Assembly: GCA_023053575.1 (NCBI GenBank)
Contig: JAKZAP010000013.1
Location: forward strand, 21,631,070-21,695,069
Reading direction: 5' to 3'
Source of the DNA: Branchinecta lynchi
Lineage: Eukaryota; Arthropoda; Branchiopoda; Anostraca; Branchinectidae
Length of the DNA stretch: 64,000 nt
Positions within the stretch are counted from its first letter, which is position 1; every line of letters begins with the position of its first letter. Made by a program: the position numbers and the translations under genes. Under the pieces are notes generated by a model that did not search any database, was not told where the DNA came from, and worked only from the letters and a program-made list of their open reading frames with translations. Of this stretch, positions 11,832 through 23,632 are shown piece by piece.

Positions 11832-12828
11832 AAAGCGCTACGAAAATCGGCCGTTTTCTTGTTATCCCTTGTCTTTACCTCTCTGGCATTTCGGCGATCC
11901 AAATCTTAGGAGCTGGTATGTCGTGGCAGGAAATTCAAAAACTCCCAGCATTGCTTGATAGAAAAGGATATGTCTGAGATGTCGCCATTAAGTCAAGCCG
12001 CAGATGCAGTTTACCTGATTGTTATAGTGTTTCATCAGAAGTTCCGTGTTTTAAGTGCCTATTAAAAGTTTTTCTTTGTAGAATAGTGTTATGAAGCTTG
12101 ATTATAAAATGTACCAGAATATGCGATAAGTTTATAAAAAATAACATAGCTACAAAAATCGTTAAAAAACAAATAGCCTATTTAAATCTGAATTAGACAA
12201 GCTGATTTATGCATAAAATAAAGATCTACTAAGTGTTATAAGAAAAATCACTTTTATATGTGTCCAAGCTAGTAAACTGAGCATGTACTGGCCCAAAAAA
12301 TTACGCTTTGAAATATCACAGAGAGGAAACTATTAAAAAAGCAGCTGAGCTAGGGGGTAAGCATTGTTCCTAGGTTGTTACAGAGTGGGATCGGGGTAGT
12401 TTGATGTGCCCATGGAACTTTAACTTTTGATGTTGGAAATGGGCGACTTGATTGTAGTGAGTTTTCTGCTGCATTGCATTGCTTGCGATTCGAAAACTAT
12501 AACCTAACTCAGCAGGAGGTTCTGATAGTATATCTTCAAAACATTTAAGAAACTGTAGGGCAGTTGTTTCTCCGCATCTTGCTATTGTTTTTTCTATGAT
12601 CTGTGATCTGTGAAAGTATCTGTGAATAACTAGCAATAACATATTTGTGGGCTTTATGCACCATCCTAGAAACAATGAATCTTTGCGAATGTCGTTTCAA
12701 ACGTTCGTTATTTTGCCGTGTATGAATTTGATGCATTATTCTCAGCCGTTTTAGTTGTGTGCTTTTTTGCTAGACAGTTGGCAGGCATTTTGGTTGAATT
12801 TTTTGTGTAGTTGTTGTTTACTGATTTT
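11832..12828. other. No gene seen
   Basis: AT-rich, with two overlapping minus-strand frames at 12370-12736 (63 and 101 codons). I cannot assign them to a family. They may be one frame-shifted remnant. Confidence 0.4.
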
Positions 12829-13035
12829 GTTCACGAAACACTTGAGCGAACGTAGGGCAAAAAAAGGAAAAACTAAAGAAAGGAGATTAAGTTACCAAGT
12901 CTGGGACGCCGAATTTATTAATAATAAGTAACAGAAAATATTAATAAATTCGGCGTCCCAGACCTGGTAACTTAAGCTCCTTTCTTTCCTTTTTCCTTTT
13001 CTTACCCTACGTTTGTTCACGTTTTTCGTGTTGTT
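12829..13035. mobile_element. Foldback hairpin element H
   Basis: Two arms of about 75-95 bp face each other around a short loop at about 12921-12939. The left arm contains GTCTGGGACGCCGAATTTAT and the right arm ATAAATTCGGCGTCCCAGAC. Outer ends read CGAACGTAGGG and CCCTACGTTTG. No coding frame. Confidence 0.7.
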
Positions 13036-13228
13036 GATTTTGTCAGGTTATTAAGTCCCTTACAGGCTAGCCTCTGGGCACTGAAGAGTTCCGTTTTTGC
13101 AAACCCTTTATTTTTTATCTCATTTTTGTTATCTGCCTTGATCAAAATGTGTTGCTACTGAGGACAGGAATATTTACTGAACGAAATCTTGGTAAGTCTC
13201 TTGACGGTGAACCTCGACAGAGGGTTGA

Positions 13229-13870
13229 TTTCAATTCAATTCGATTCAGATTTATTCGCCATAATATAAAAGCATAGCAGTTATAACATTGGCATGTCGA
13301 CACAATACAAAACGAACAAGAAATTTTTGAAATTCAGGTCATTTTGTTGTAAAACTTAGTAAAATACGGCACAAATGTTTTTAAAAATCGCTCAGATGAA
13401 TTGGCACGAGGCTCGTCAGATTTTTGCACATAACTAAATTTAAAAGTACGTCTGGTCTTAATTTCATATGTACAATTTGGTTTAAAGTTTGGTAGAATTG
13501 TGCGGTGTCGATCGGACACTGGAGACCAAATTTCATAATTAGTGCATGTCTTCTATCGGCAAGGGATGTTAGGCTAAGCTTCACCAGTGCCGAGTCATAG
13601 TCCAAGTATTTGTCCCCAAGGATGATTCAGAGACCACGCTTTTGAACTTTTTCGATCCTCGAGGACTGGTTCTGGGTTAGGCCAGGGTGCCAAATTTGAC
13701 AGGCGTATTCGGTAAGTGGTCGAACAAAGAGTAGGTGGCACTGTAATAACTAACACCTTTGTAGAAAAACCAAATCGTTTCAGGTTTGAAAAGAGAGATA
13801 TGGCACCCTTAGCCTTCTGACAGATGGAGTTCATGTGATTGTCCCATTTTTGTGAAGCATAAGCTGAGGA
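13229..13870 (-). mobile_element. LINE fragment, C-terminal region, broken
   Basis: The minus strand shows decayed LINE protein end: a VLEDRKSS-type E-K-Q block, then YDSALVKLSLTSLADRRHAL (the L-x-x-R-R box) and finally SSERFLKTFVPYFTKFYNK. Several frame breaks occur. A second copy of the same family ends at 27661-27975. Confidence 0.65.
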
Positions 13871-15143
13871 TTAGATTGGGATTAAGAAGTCCATATTTTT
13901 ATACGAACTTTACGCTCGTTACAGTTCCGATTGTGGGGTAATCCAATTTACTTTAACAAAACTTTCTTCGTTACGAGCCGAATGGGTCAAAGAATATGGA
14001 CGTCGGAACTCACGAGAGTCGTGACTAGAGCTCAGGCCCAACAATCCTGGAATAGTCGAACTGGTCTTAATTTCCTCATTAGCCAAGGGCCAAACTGACT
14101 AACTTGTAGAACCAATTTGATCATCACGAAATTTCATTTCCATGATTTTTGATTTCTTTACCAAGCTCCACTATGAGCTTAATAATGGATAAATTAAGAC
14201 CAAACCCTTTTTCACGCTTAAAAATCCGCCGATATTAAAACTGACAATTTCTGTCTCGGGAGCCCCTCATCCGGCCCCCGGAAAATCGAATTTCCCATGC
14301 AGAAAATCAGACCGTCGTGAATTTAGCCGAGAGCACGGAGATGCAAATTGACAACCAAACTGATGAAGATGACCTTTCCAATTTTTGAAACAGCATGCTA
14401 AACTGAGGAAGAAAATATGGCATGGTGTCCAGTAGTTTTCGTGATTCCTGTTAATCTTGTCATTCCCTTTTCTGCTTCTGGGATTGAGACTGAGAAGTGG
14501 TATTATGCTATCCAAACTTTAGATGCTCTCTCACTGCTAAAGAAATTGGAGCAATTGCTCTTTGCTCCTTTCTAAGTAGGGATTCTAGAAATGTGGCCTA
14601 TTAGTTTAGTTAAGTTTATTGATAAAAAAAAATAGTGAACACCATTAAGTCTTTACGGCCCTAATATAAGACCTAACATAAGGCCTGGCAACGGGCAGGC
14701 CGTGTTCTTCGTTCATATAGTACTAGGGAAACAAACCAAACGAATCAAAGAAAAAACAAGGAGAGAAAAAAGAAGAAGAAGAAAAGAAGAATAAAGACAT
14801 AACAAACTGACAAGAAAAATCCACTAACGAACGATCTTTCATCAATAAAGCGCCCTTGCGGGGGGGGGGGGGGGGGGGGGGGGGGCATTCTGATTTTGAT
14901 AAGAAAAAGGACACGGCCTGTGACTTGAAAGCTGAAAGTGTGAAAGATTTTCTTGCAAAAGGAACTTTTGATAATATATAATTATATCGAGGTTCAAGTT
15001 TAATTAAAGACTGTATGTATCCCTGAAATATGAAAGGTAGCCCTTGACGAATTGGTCAAAGATGAATTTCACACCTCAATGTGTTTCAGATATTGTTGAC
15101 GAAAAATCCTTCTTGAGAAATGCCATTTTGAAAGCTTCAAGGA
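13871..15143. other. No gene seen; G run of 26
   Basis: Contains an uninterrupted run of 26 G at 14860-14885. A stretch at about 14600-14720 (AAGTTTATTGAT, then low-copy sequence) could be a LINE 3' UTR in minus orientation. The small proline- and serine-rich frames are composition artefacts. Confidence 0.45.
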
Positions 15144-15321
15144 CAAGGCCGTATCCAGGGGGGGGAGGGGTTATGCCCCCCCCCCCCCGAAACACACAAA
15201 AAGAACGATTTTTATAGGTTTTTCCCTATGATCTTTGTGTTTTTTGTACTTTTTTGTCCGACCAGCAGGCAACCCCCCCCCCCCCCCCACACCCCGAAAT
15301 AAACTCCTGGATACGGGCCTG
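15144..15321. mobile_element. hAT-like MITE with G-run and C-run arms (178 bp)
   Basis: Ends CAAGGCCGTATCCAGG and CCTGGATACGGGCCTG form an inverted repeat. TTCAAGGA (15136-15143) and TTCAAGGG (15322-15329) are 7/8 identical flanks, as expected for an 8-bp hAT duplication. Poly-G follows the left end and poly-C precedes the right end. Confidence 0.65.
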
Positions 15322-15329
15322 TTCAAGGG

Positions 15330-16014
15330 GTAGACATCTTCAGTATGAAGGTATACGCAGAAACAAAAATCGGATAAAAAAGTATGAGACAAGTCAGACA
15401 CCTGTAAGTAACAATCGACTATTACACCATAGTCATCATTTGCGGTGTTCACACATCGATAAATGAGGGGGTGGGAGCTGGCCGGGAAGAAGCGAGCAAA
15501 GCCGCCAATGAACTGACTGGCCGATCAGCCGATAGATTAGACAATGAAATACATAACAATCCAGATTTTTCACCCTGTTAAATCCAGTCAGTTCTTACGA
15601 CACTACTGTCCTCCCGCCAACTACAAAAGCTTTCCTACTTGCTCTCTCTTTTTAATCCTCCTTACAAAGCATATTGCTTCATTTCTTAATAACTATAACA
15701 GAGTAGCCCAGGGTGACACACCTTTGAGGGGGTGGGGGGCTTCGGTCGTCTAGGCGACTTAATTGGAAGTCAAGCGTATTGTAACAAGACTTCCTTTGTT
15801 TCCTTCCTGGGATTGACAGAGGGGTCTGAGCGGGGATTTATGTGTATGGAAGTATGATTACGCAGTATTGAGGGTGAAGAACGCTCTGCGAATATTACAT
15901 TTAGTAATTAATTAATATGGCAGAAAATGGGGCAAAAGTCGTTGGCACTCAATAGCAACTACTAATGTTATAACTGCTCTACCTATAATTTCTGCATAGT
16001 TAAATACTCTTTGA
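15330..16014. other. No gene seen
   Basis: Unremarkable intergenic or intronic sequence. The frame at 15544-15753 matches nothing that I know. Confidence 0.4.
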
Positions 16015-16046
16015 GCCCAAGCTGACTTTGAAACATTTATTCAAAC

Positions 16047-16320
16047 AATGTTTACAACGGATACGTCAGCTATGATTCTTCGTCAGCGATATTTCGGCCC
16101 TTCTTGGCAAGGGTCCTCGTCAGGCTGTCAATCCTCTGGTTCAACTTTGGGGATAGGAAACAAACCTGATTACAGGTTGATTACAGGCAAACCTGATTAC
16201 AGGTTTGTTTCCTATCCCCAAAGTTGAACCAGAGGATTGACAGCCTGAGAGGACCCTTGCCAAGAAGGGCCGAAATATCGCTGACGAAGAATCATAGCTG
16301 ACGTATCCGTTGTAAACATT
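16047..16320. mobile_element. Family F foldback element, arms of 120 bp
   Basis: Left arm 16047-16167 and right arm 16201-16320 are inverse complements apart from a one-base indel. The spacer is 33 bp and made of short CCTGATTACAGG repeats. Both arms contain ATTTCGGCCCTTCTTGGCAA. Related copies are at 21250-21320, 43880-43940 and 56325-56470. Confidence 0.82.
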
Positions 16321-16474
16321 CTGCATAGTTTTAACCCCAGCCAACATTGTGAACCAAGAAGAACTGGATGTGGAAGAACTAGAGAGATTACACTACACCA
16401 CAAAAGAAATTCTGCAAATAACTTTTACTTTTGGGAACTCAAAGCGTTGCTGATGAGCCTATGATTTCGCAAGG

Positions 16475-16830
16475 TTTTGTTCCGTCTGTCTGTTAGCACG
16501 GTAACTCACTAAGAGGTCAAAACTGTTTGAGGAAACTCGAGATCAAAGTACAGATACAGTTCGTAGATGGGTCCCGTAGCTCCGTATTTAGCCTAGTGAT
16601 GTGGATGGGGACGTCAAACTAAGCGGAAAAAACCAAGGGCGGACACAAGGCATGATGAACCCATACCGGGAAATTCTGAAGTCGATTAGAACTTCGATAT
16701 AGGGTACATTTATGAACTTCATTTGTCTTGTAATTTCCGCCGTGATCAGGTCAAAACAAATGTTCTTGAGGGGTAAAGTTTTGTCTGAACTAGTCTGAAG
16801 TCGGTTAGAGTAGCTTGGCCGGATCAGAAT
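16475..16830 (+). mobile_element. Family A remnant
   Basis: Head motif CCGTCTGTCTGTTAGCACGG followed by one or two strongly decayed tandem units. It ends before the S1-S2 exon, on the 3' side of that exon in gene orientation. Confidence 0.5.
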
Positions 16831-16962
16831 CTTAAATTTATTTTCCTACCTAGCTGATATTCGGGTAGGGCATCTTTTGCAAATCCTTCGTCCCCAGGGG
16901 TAGTAAAAAAATAAAAACGGGGCCATGGCTCCAACGAAACAACCTCTAGAGGCGATGCTTAC

Positions 16963-17223
16963 CTTACTAGGACAAACGATGAAGCGTACTGTGATCTCGA
17001 AGGTAAACCAGATGTTACACAGTAGCTCTACATAGAAGAAGGCAATGTGTGGATCTGTTCTCACTTTGTCAATCGTCCACAAATCTGGCAACAGCGTCTC
17101 GTTTCTCAGAATTCCACTGACAGTTACATTTCGCAAGACAGGCACTCTGAGATCCGGATGAGTTTTGAGGCAAAAAGAGAGGATTGAAACGCAGATGAAA
17201 AACACCGAAGTAATGCCGACCAT
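16963..17223 (-). CDS. Shaw-type Kv channel, exon with S1 and S2 segments
   Basis: Third visible exon, minus strand, 261 bp and exactly 87 codons, phase 0 at both ends. The acceptor is AATTTCAG|ATGGTC and the donor AGTAAG|GTAAGC. The initial ATG is an internal codon after a splice site, not a start. S1 is about residues 2-20 ([19 protein letters not shown]). An extracellular loop with [12 protein letters not shown] and potential N-glycosylation sites (NVT, NET) follows. S2 is about residues 59-84 and includes [15 protein letters not shown], holding the acidic and phenylalanine residues that form the charge-transfer centre in Kv channels. It ends RFIVCPSK. The loop and S2 wording fit Shaw rather than Shaker. 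No S3-S6 or pore exon (TVGYGD) was seen between here and base 1, so the gene continues out of the window. Confidence 0.95.
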
Positions 17224-17334
17224 CTGAAATTAAAAAGTAATGATCAGATGTAACATAAAGTGTTTTTGTTCTCATGCATATTTTAATTTTCGTCTCGGAA
17301 AAAGGAGTTTCTATGAAACACATGTATGGACTGG

Positions 17335-17780
17335 ATATGAGGCTAAAAACGACGAAAGCGTATTCGAGAATCCTCGAAATGTATTCCAGAATCCCCTAAA
17401 TGTCTTCGAGTAATCGAGAATCGACGAAGAGCTTTCGAGATTATATTTAGGTCCTCGCGAAACCACAACAAGTATTCGAGAATTTCTAAAACGGATTTGA
17501 CATTTAAATTGAAATAAGAAACTCGAGAATGATACAAATGTATTCGAGAATGACAAAAGTACATTCGAGAATTTGAAACATAAAAAATCTCGAATTCATC
17601 TTTGCCATACTCGAATATCTAGCTTCAGTTTAACTGCAAATTACTATTAAAACATTCTTGAATAATTTTTTTCTTTTCTCGAATACTTTGTGTAGTTTCT
17701 CGAAGACTAAACAAAAAATTTCGAAGACTTTTTATCGATTACGGAATACAATCACCTGTTCCTTTGGAGGGATTCTCGAA
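17335..17780. repeat. Array of ATTCGAGAAT motifs (TTCnnGAA type)
   Basis: About a dozen copies of ATTCGAGAAT or near variants such as ATTCCAGAAT lie in 17360-17580. The inverse form TTCTCGAATA dominates at 17610-17780. TTCnnGAA is the core of heat-shock elements, but irregular spacing and sequence identity beyond the core fit a decayed satellite equally well. It lies within 0.6 kb upstream, in gene orientation, of the S1-S2 exon. Confidence 0.55.
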
Positions 17781-17784
17781 TACG

Positions 17785-18450
17785 TTTTCGACGTAACCGG
17801 AAACTTTGTTAAAAGTAAGTTTTACTTGAAGCTGATTATATGTTTGATTTAAGGATAAGAAGGCATGCTGAACACGAATATGAAAACCATTTTCTCGCTG
17901 GACAAGTAGTTCGCCCGGAATCGGGCCAAAACTTGTCAAAAGTAAAATTTGTATTTGTAGTTGCTTTGATGTTCGATTTTGGGTTAAGAAGAGACACTGA
18001 ATCCATATATGATAATCATTTCTTACCCGGACATAGTTCGCTCGGAATCCGACTGATACCGACAAATTTGTCATGAGTAAAATTTTATTTGAAATTGATT
18101 AGATGTTGGATATATGGGGGAATTGTTTTTTGAGCTTTATTTTTTCTCCGAACACGCAGTTCCGGAATTCCGTCAAAACCAAAAAATCGTCAGAAGTAAG
18201 GCAGGAGGTTTCGATCGGTTACGTCAAAATAGATATAACTGCTAGGGGTAAACACACATGATGAATCCATATCTGAACTTGGTTTCTCAGATCTACCAGT
18301 TTTGTGTACTGTCTTTTGACAAAAAACGATTCTTTTTTAAGTTTCGAAGATTCAGCCTTGATCAGTTTCTAAATTTAAAATAAAAACATTTAATTGTCTA
18401 TGTGCAATATTAAATTATTGGGATCCCATTGAAACCTTTGGTCTTCTTCT
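17785..18450 (+). mobile_element. Family A element, truncated
   Basis: Three to four tandem units with GTTCGCCCGGAATC followed by the right terminus GGGATCCCATTGAAACC at about 18420. The head is missing. Confidence 0.65.
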
Positions 18451-19474
18451 CTTTGTTCTAAATGCTGCCCCAAAACAGCGCAAACAGGCAGTGTGGGGCA
18501 AGGTCGTCAAGCCGGAATGAATTTCTTTTAGTAAAGTTTTTGTTGTTGTTGAAAAAACTTATCTGGCTCCTTGAAACTGGGTTCTTCTTAAAAATAAATA
18601 AGAACAAAATGTAACGACACGAAGTATTTAATTCCAGATGTTTATAACAACTCTCGCAAAGTGCCTTTTGTCGCAATCCCCTTTTGCTTGAATAGTCGCA
18701 TTACCTCATGTCGCAAACCTTTTTTTTTCATTTTTTCTTTAGTCGTATGTCTGTTGTCGTAAATTCTCTTGTTGTCCTTAGATTTTAGTGTTGATGTGTG
18801 ATAGTTTTTCGTTTGTTTTTTTCTTTACAATGCCTTAGGCTAGAATTGTATTAATATTTTTTACAAACCCATCAGAACTAGTGAAGCGTCGTTTTTTATG
18901 CCACTGGCATGTCTGATGCTTTGAAAAAACACCAGATTTATTTATATTTGCTATTAAAATTGTACCTTTCCCTTACCTTACCTTACCTCGTAGTCTCAAA
19001 GCCCCTTTTCTCTTACAAACAAAGCACATACGTGCTTGAAAAACGCAACCAGTACACATTTACTACCATATTATATAACTAATCAAACCTTCACTAAAAT
19101 AAAATACAAATTGATTAATCAATTTGTCCTCTCTCGTCTTCCAAACCCTCCACTCACCAACTACCCTCAAGGAGATGTTTCTTTAACCGACTTTTAACAG
19201 AGTCGCAATCCTTGAATGGAAACTATGTCTACTACGACTTCAAGCTCTCGCTCTATCCGATAAAAACAACTTCAGAATCTCTCACAAAAGAGGAACAAAG
19301 GCCGAAAAGAGAGGTAGTCTCAGCTAATTCTCGCATCCCTAAAAGACAACTTTTTCGCTTGCGAGGCAGAAATGACACATTTTACTTTGCCACTTCGCTG
19401 ACTCTGAATGAATAAATGTAGATGATTTCGCAACTTTTCTTTCAGCTGACGGCTGACAATCTGCAGCTCAACGC
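18451..19474. other. No gene; probable LINE 3' tail
   Basis: A LINE-type end lies at about 18890-18990: ATGCCACTGGCAT, then (CCTTA)n at 18970-18988. The same end occurs inverted at about 57105-57185. The frame at 19212-19415 is unrecognised. Confidence 0.45.
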
Positions 19475-19812
19475 TTAAAGGACCCCTCGCACTTTAACTT
19501 GCAATATTTTAAAATATTTTAATACTTCAAAACTATGTTGTGCTGTCAGTAAAAAACACACCGTTTTGGCTGTTTTAAGCCTGTTGCGAGACAAGTTGAC
19601 TTGCAGCGAAAACAGGAAACAATTTACCTAACCATTTTTCTGATCGAAAAACTTCTCGCAGACAACCGTCGACAGCGTGATACACATCGAAGGTAGCAAA
19701 GCAAGGCAAGTGCTTTGCTACTTTATGAAACTGGGGTTTCCGAGTTCAAAAAAATATTGAGTAGTTATAGGAATAGGTTGCATTAGTATTACAGGTAAGA
19801 CAGGTCCTTCAA
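19475..19812 (+). mobile_element. Family C element
   Basis: TTAA at 19475-19478 followed by AGGACCCCTCGCACTTTAAC. The right end is GTAAGACAGGTCCT, then TTCA in place of TTAA. The interior has CCGTTTTGGCTGTTTTAAGC. Confidence 0.62.
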
Positions 19813-20149
19813 AGGGTGCATCAAAATACGCGGTTTCTACTCGAAACAGTACCTGCTCTTTGTCTGGTGACGCGTCCAGGTTATTTTACCTGACCGATGT
19901 AGAATAAACAAAACGATAGAATAAAATCATCCTAACGGAAATTCTGAATATCTTTGCTCCGTTTTATAATGTTTCTTCCTCGAAAGTAGTGGCTATTTAG
20001 AAAGAGAGTCGCGTTTGTTACCACGGAAACTGGACTGGACTGGAAACTGGGTTTGTGACCACGGAACCGTGGTATCTTATGGTTGCTCTGCAAAAACGAC
20101 AGTTGCCGGATTTGTGTTTAGAAATCATCCCAAAACGGCTGCGAGACAT

Positions 20150-20640
20150 GGCCCTTAAAAGCCGCTGAGGCACACGCCCTCAATACTTTCAAACACAGAT
20201 GCCTGATGAGCATACTGGGGATATGTCTCAGCGACCGAGTCCCAAACAGGGTCATCTACCAACGATGTGACCAGAAGTACGACATTGCAACTCTCATTCG
20301 CCGCCGCCGCTTGTCTTGGTTCGGCCATGTTTGTCGAAGACCGACCGAGTCTTTTAAACACCAAAGCCTACGCTGCAAACCAGCGCCTGATTGGAGGAAA
20401 CGTCGTGGAGGACAAGTCAAAACCTGGCTCAACACCGTTAAATCTGACCTCGAGCCGATTGGCGGTTTCCGGAGACATGGCCGCAGGTGGGACCCTTCAT
20501 GGCTCGAAATTGCCGCCCCATTAACCGAGCCATTAACCCAAGACCGTAACCTGTGGAACTCAACAGTCCGCCAGATCCTGTCGCCAGGGAGAGCTACATA
20601 GCTTGTGTCCTGATCCAAGTACAAGTAAGTAAGTAAGTAA
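20150..20640 (+). mobile_element. LINE 3' end with (AAGT)n tail
   Basis: The frame 20206-20601 reads the last part of a LINE RT protein: RRRRLSWFGHVCRRPTESF followed by KRRGGQVKTWLNTVKSDLEP. This is the RLxWxGHVxRM … RxGxPxxxW block at the end of many non-LTR RT proteins. The tail is (AAGT)n at about 20623-20640. 5' truncated. Confidence 0.8.
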
Positions 20641-21240
20641 TCATCCCCAAAGAAATACTGCTATCTACTCAGTTCAGTTTCAGTTTCATTGGACTTCATT
20701 TAAAAACAATCAACAAAATGCTTGGCTAGGGCAGGGAAATAACTTATATTAGTTAAAAAACAAACAAAATCAACTAACTGAAAACTCTATGTAAAGAAAT
20801 AAGGTAGGAGACGAGGAAAATTAACCAATAGAACTTTAAGCAGAAAAAGAGAGAAAAATAAGGGAAACAAAGAACGAGAAAGAAAGAAAACAAACAAATG
20901 AAAAAAACAGGGGAAGGGTCAAGAGGAATGTAACACTAAATAATTTTTCCTGTAATTACATTTAGAGTGACACAACTTCTTTTCCACCAATTCGACAGAA
21001 AACTAGACTCCTTGAGATTCCACGAAAACTGCAAAAAACCACCATGATAACTGCAAAAACGACTTAAGACCGTGGTATCAGATACCATGGTATATGCAAA
21101 AACTCAACATATGTTTGATGCCTGAAATACTGTCACTTCTTAATCCCGGATAACAACAGAAGGTGGGGTTGTTTGTAGCAAAAGCTATCTGATTTTGATT
21201 AATACGCCCAGGTCTGGACAGGGATTTCAAAATACGGTCA
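20641..21240. other. No gene; fragments of family J
   Basis: A-rich stretch, then at about 21030-21105 pieces of family J (ACCGTGGTATCAGATACCA and TGCAAAAAC). A similar piece is at 20055-20105. Confidence 0.45.
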
Positions 21241-21249
21241 TAAGCAATG

Positions 21250-21320
21250 AACATTTTATTAGAGCTATATTTCGGCCCTTCTTGGCAAGGGTCCTTATCA
21301 GGCTCAAGCCGCTCGAGCTG
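21250..21320 (+). mobile_element. Family F single arm
   Basis: One arm only: TATATTTCGGCCCTTCTTGG, then CAAGGGTCC and a CAGGCTCAAGC-like end. Confidence 0.55.
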
Positions 21321-21654
21321 TAAAATTAGAAGTGGTTTCACAGCTGCGCCCAAAGATCGTGGTGATTGATTGACATAGTGTTTGAGTCGTACGGACAAGC
21401 TTACTCCTTCTTCCTGAGGATCATTGGCGTGTTTAGAACTTAGTCATATAGTGTATTAAGCTGACTATTGGAGAAGTGGAAATATGAGAACATCAGAATG
21501 GATAATCCAATCAGAAAAAATTATGAGGCAGAATTTAACTTCGAAGTCGTTGACGGAGATATCAAGTATAGCTCCCATACGCCCAATAAGCAATCAGGAA
21601 TAACTCCTACTTGTAGGCTACTTATTTTCCAAACTTTGACTTATTCACGAAAGA

Positions 21655-21800
21655 AATAGAAAACCGTGGTTTTCGGGTTTTTTTTCTAGATCAGCTAGTT
21701 ATCCCTCTAAGATAATGTGCGAGGGAAAAATATAAATTTGGATATTTCGGTTGCACTTCCGGCAAACCTTCCTCAGCGAAAAAAACAAAAAGAAAAGCTT
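21655..21800. repeat. Dispersed repeat M, copy 1
   Basis: Matches 51655-51815. Both contain GGATATTTCGGTTGCACTTC followed by CGGCAAACC and a CCTCxGCGAAA segment. The family is not identified. Confidence 0.5.
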
Positions 21801-22020
21801 CAATGTTTGCTGAAAAACTCCAGATCTCACGATTGGTATTACGAACAATAAGGACTAATGGGAAGTCGTTAGACAGATAGAAAATTCTGCACGAAATTTG
21901 AAATTTTCATAAATGAAGTCCATTACTCCGACCCCCCCCCCTCCAAAACACAAACCTCCTTAATCGTAATAAAACGTTTAGCTCTACCTACCCTCCTAAC
22001 CAAATATTTAGCTTTTGCTA

Positions 22021-22313
22021 CCCGATGAAAATTTTTTTCTCAAAATAGTACTATGAAGTAGTTCGAAAAAGCAGCATGCAGTACTAACGATGCTACTGCA
22101 TGCTTCTGCTTCAAGGCTACCGTGTTACTGCATACTACTATATGCTACTATTAGCAAGACCGGTGCTACTATGGCAAGACAGGATGCTACTGGATACTAC
22201 TATATAATATTGGACCAGTCTGAGGCACATTAAATGATAGTATTCTTTGCTATTACATGCAACTTTTCGTACTACTACCATACTACTACGCAGGCCACAA
22301 ATTTGTCTTCGGG
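22021..22313 (-). mobile_element. Family D MITE, copy 3 (293 bp)
   Basis: CCCGATGAAAATTTT to TTTGTCTTCGGG, flanked by TA on both sides (22019-22020, 22314-22315). Inverse orientation relative to copy 1. Confidence 0.8.
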
Positions 22314-23280
22314 TACATACAACTCCACCCTCTGTTGTGGTCCATGGTTAAGAAGAGACAGTCATCAACATTTCTTTTCTGAATCTCAACTGATTTTGAG
22401 TAAGAAAGATTATTAAAAAAGAAAGAATATATTAAGAATAATATAAGATAAGATTTAGTTACGGTAAGATGCGTTCACACAGATGAATCGGGCTGGAAAC
22501 TTCATTTCGCTGTAGTTTTGTAAGCAGCTGCAAATTCGATACACGACATTTGGGTTCAGCTACAAAAGGTGGCAAATAATTCAAAATAACAAAATGCGGG
22601 TTTAACAAATTGTTCTGGATCGAAGACAGTCGGGTAAATGAAAACTAGATTTTCAATGGGGTAACGGTTTTGATAATGGATTCCGGGTCTATTGACCACA
22701 CTACCGTTTATCCGTTGCACAGGACTGATCCGTTTTGCACCGTCAAATATGATTCTGCTTTTCTTCCGCTAGTTACCCGGAGAGGCCGGAGATTTTGCAT
22801 CGGCAAGGAGAGATAGTCATCAAGAGTATTAGCCTCATGCTAACCGTCTTTGGCTTCCTCGATCATTGCTGAAATCCCACCGGGTTTGACAATCCTTTGC
22901 GCTGGATTGTCACCAAAACTATTGGATTATTCCAGTTTATTAAATCTTATTTCAACAAAACATTGACACTTCTCTCTGCGCGCTTCCCCAGTATACTAAC
23001 AATCAAACAATATTCATTCCACTCAGAGTCATTGCACACCCGGGGGCAAACGATGTAATGCAGCATCCGCTACACCTAGTCAACTTGAGCTAAATGCCAG
23101 TAAGGAAATGAACATCTGCTACACTATTTTCTAGAAAAATCGGTTCTGGACACGAAAAAAGGGTTATGAAAAGTTTCCCTTTTTCTCTATTCAAGTTTCT
23201 AACGGTACAAGGGCACTAGTTTAGATTGTTAAAGGTCAAATGAAAAGCCGACCTACTGAATACTCTATACTATGACCAAG

Positions 23281-23460
23281 TCCAAAACACGCCAGTGATT
23301 CTCAGGAAGTAGGAGCAAACGTGTCCGTAACGACTCAAACTCAATGACTCAAATCCCGAGTCAGCGCGGCTGTGACACCGTTTCTTCCGTTCTTCTGCAG
23401 GTACCCGGAGATTCTGCATTGGAAAGGAGAGATAGTCATCAAGTGTATTGGAGAGATCTT
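23281..23460 (+). repeat. Dispersed repeat N, copy 1
   Basis: Contains TCCAAAACACGCCAGTGATT and later GAGAGATAGTCATCAAG. Related copies are at 40749-40911 and 59455-59640, and a piece at about 22785-22830. About 160-190 bp, unidentified. Confidence 0.5.
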
Positions 23461-23632
23461 TGACTTTCCGAAATCAGTTTCTCGTGGTGAAATTCAGAGT
23501 GTGAGCGCAGTCCCGACATGACAAAACTCACATGTAGACGGCTAGATTTGAATGTTACCGAAAAAGTGTTTTTGTTTTCTTTCCATCCAAAACCAAGTAA
23601 CGAGTTTCAACGACTTAACAGCATCCTTGATT

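Noticed and set aside
12370..12736. Two overlapping minus-strand ORFs
   Set aside because: Perhaps a frame-shifted remnant, but no family motif could be named.
16141..16403. Minus-strand ORFs of 63-68 codons
   Set aside because: They lie across the foldback arms and its short CCTGATTACAGG repeats.
1..16962. S3-S6 and pore exon of the Kv gene
   Set aside because: Looked for the inverse of the TVGYGD coding stretch and of S4 repeats; nothing convincing. Probably outside the window.
17311..17564. Two overlapping minus-strand ORFs upstream of the S1-S2 exon
   Set aside because: They translate the repeated ATTCGAGAAT motif and are not an extension of the channel exon.
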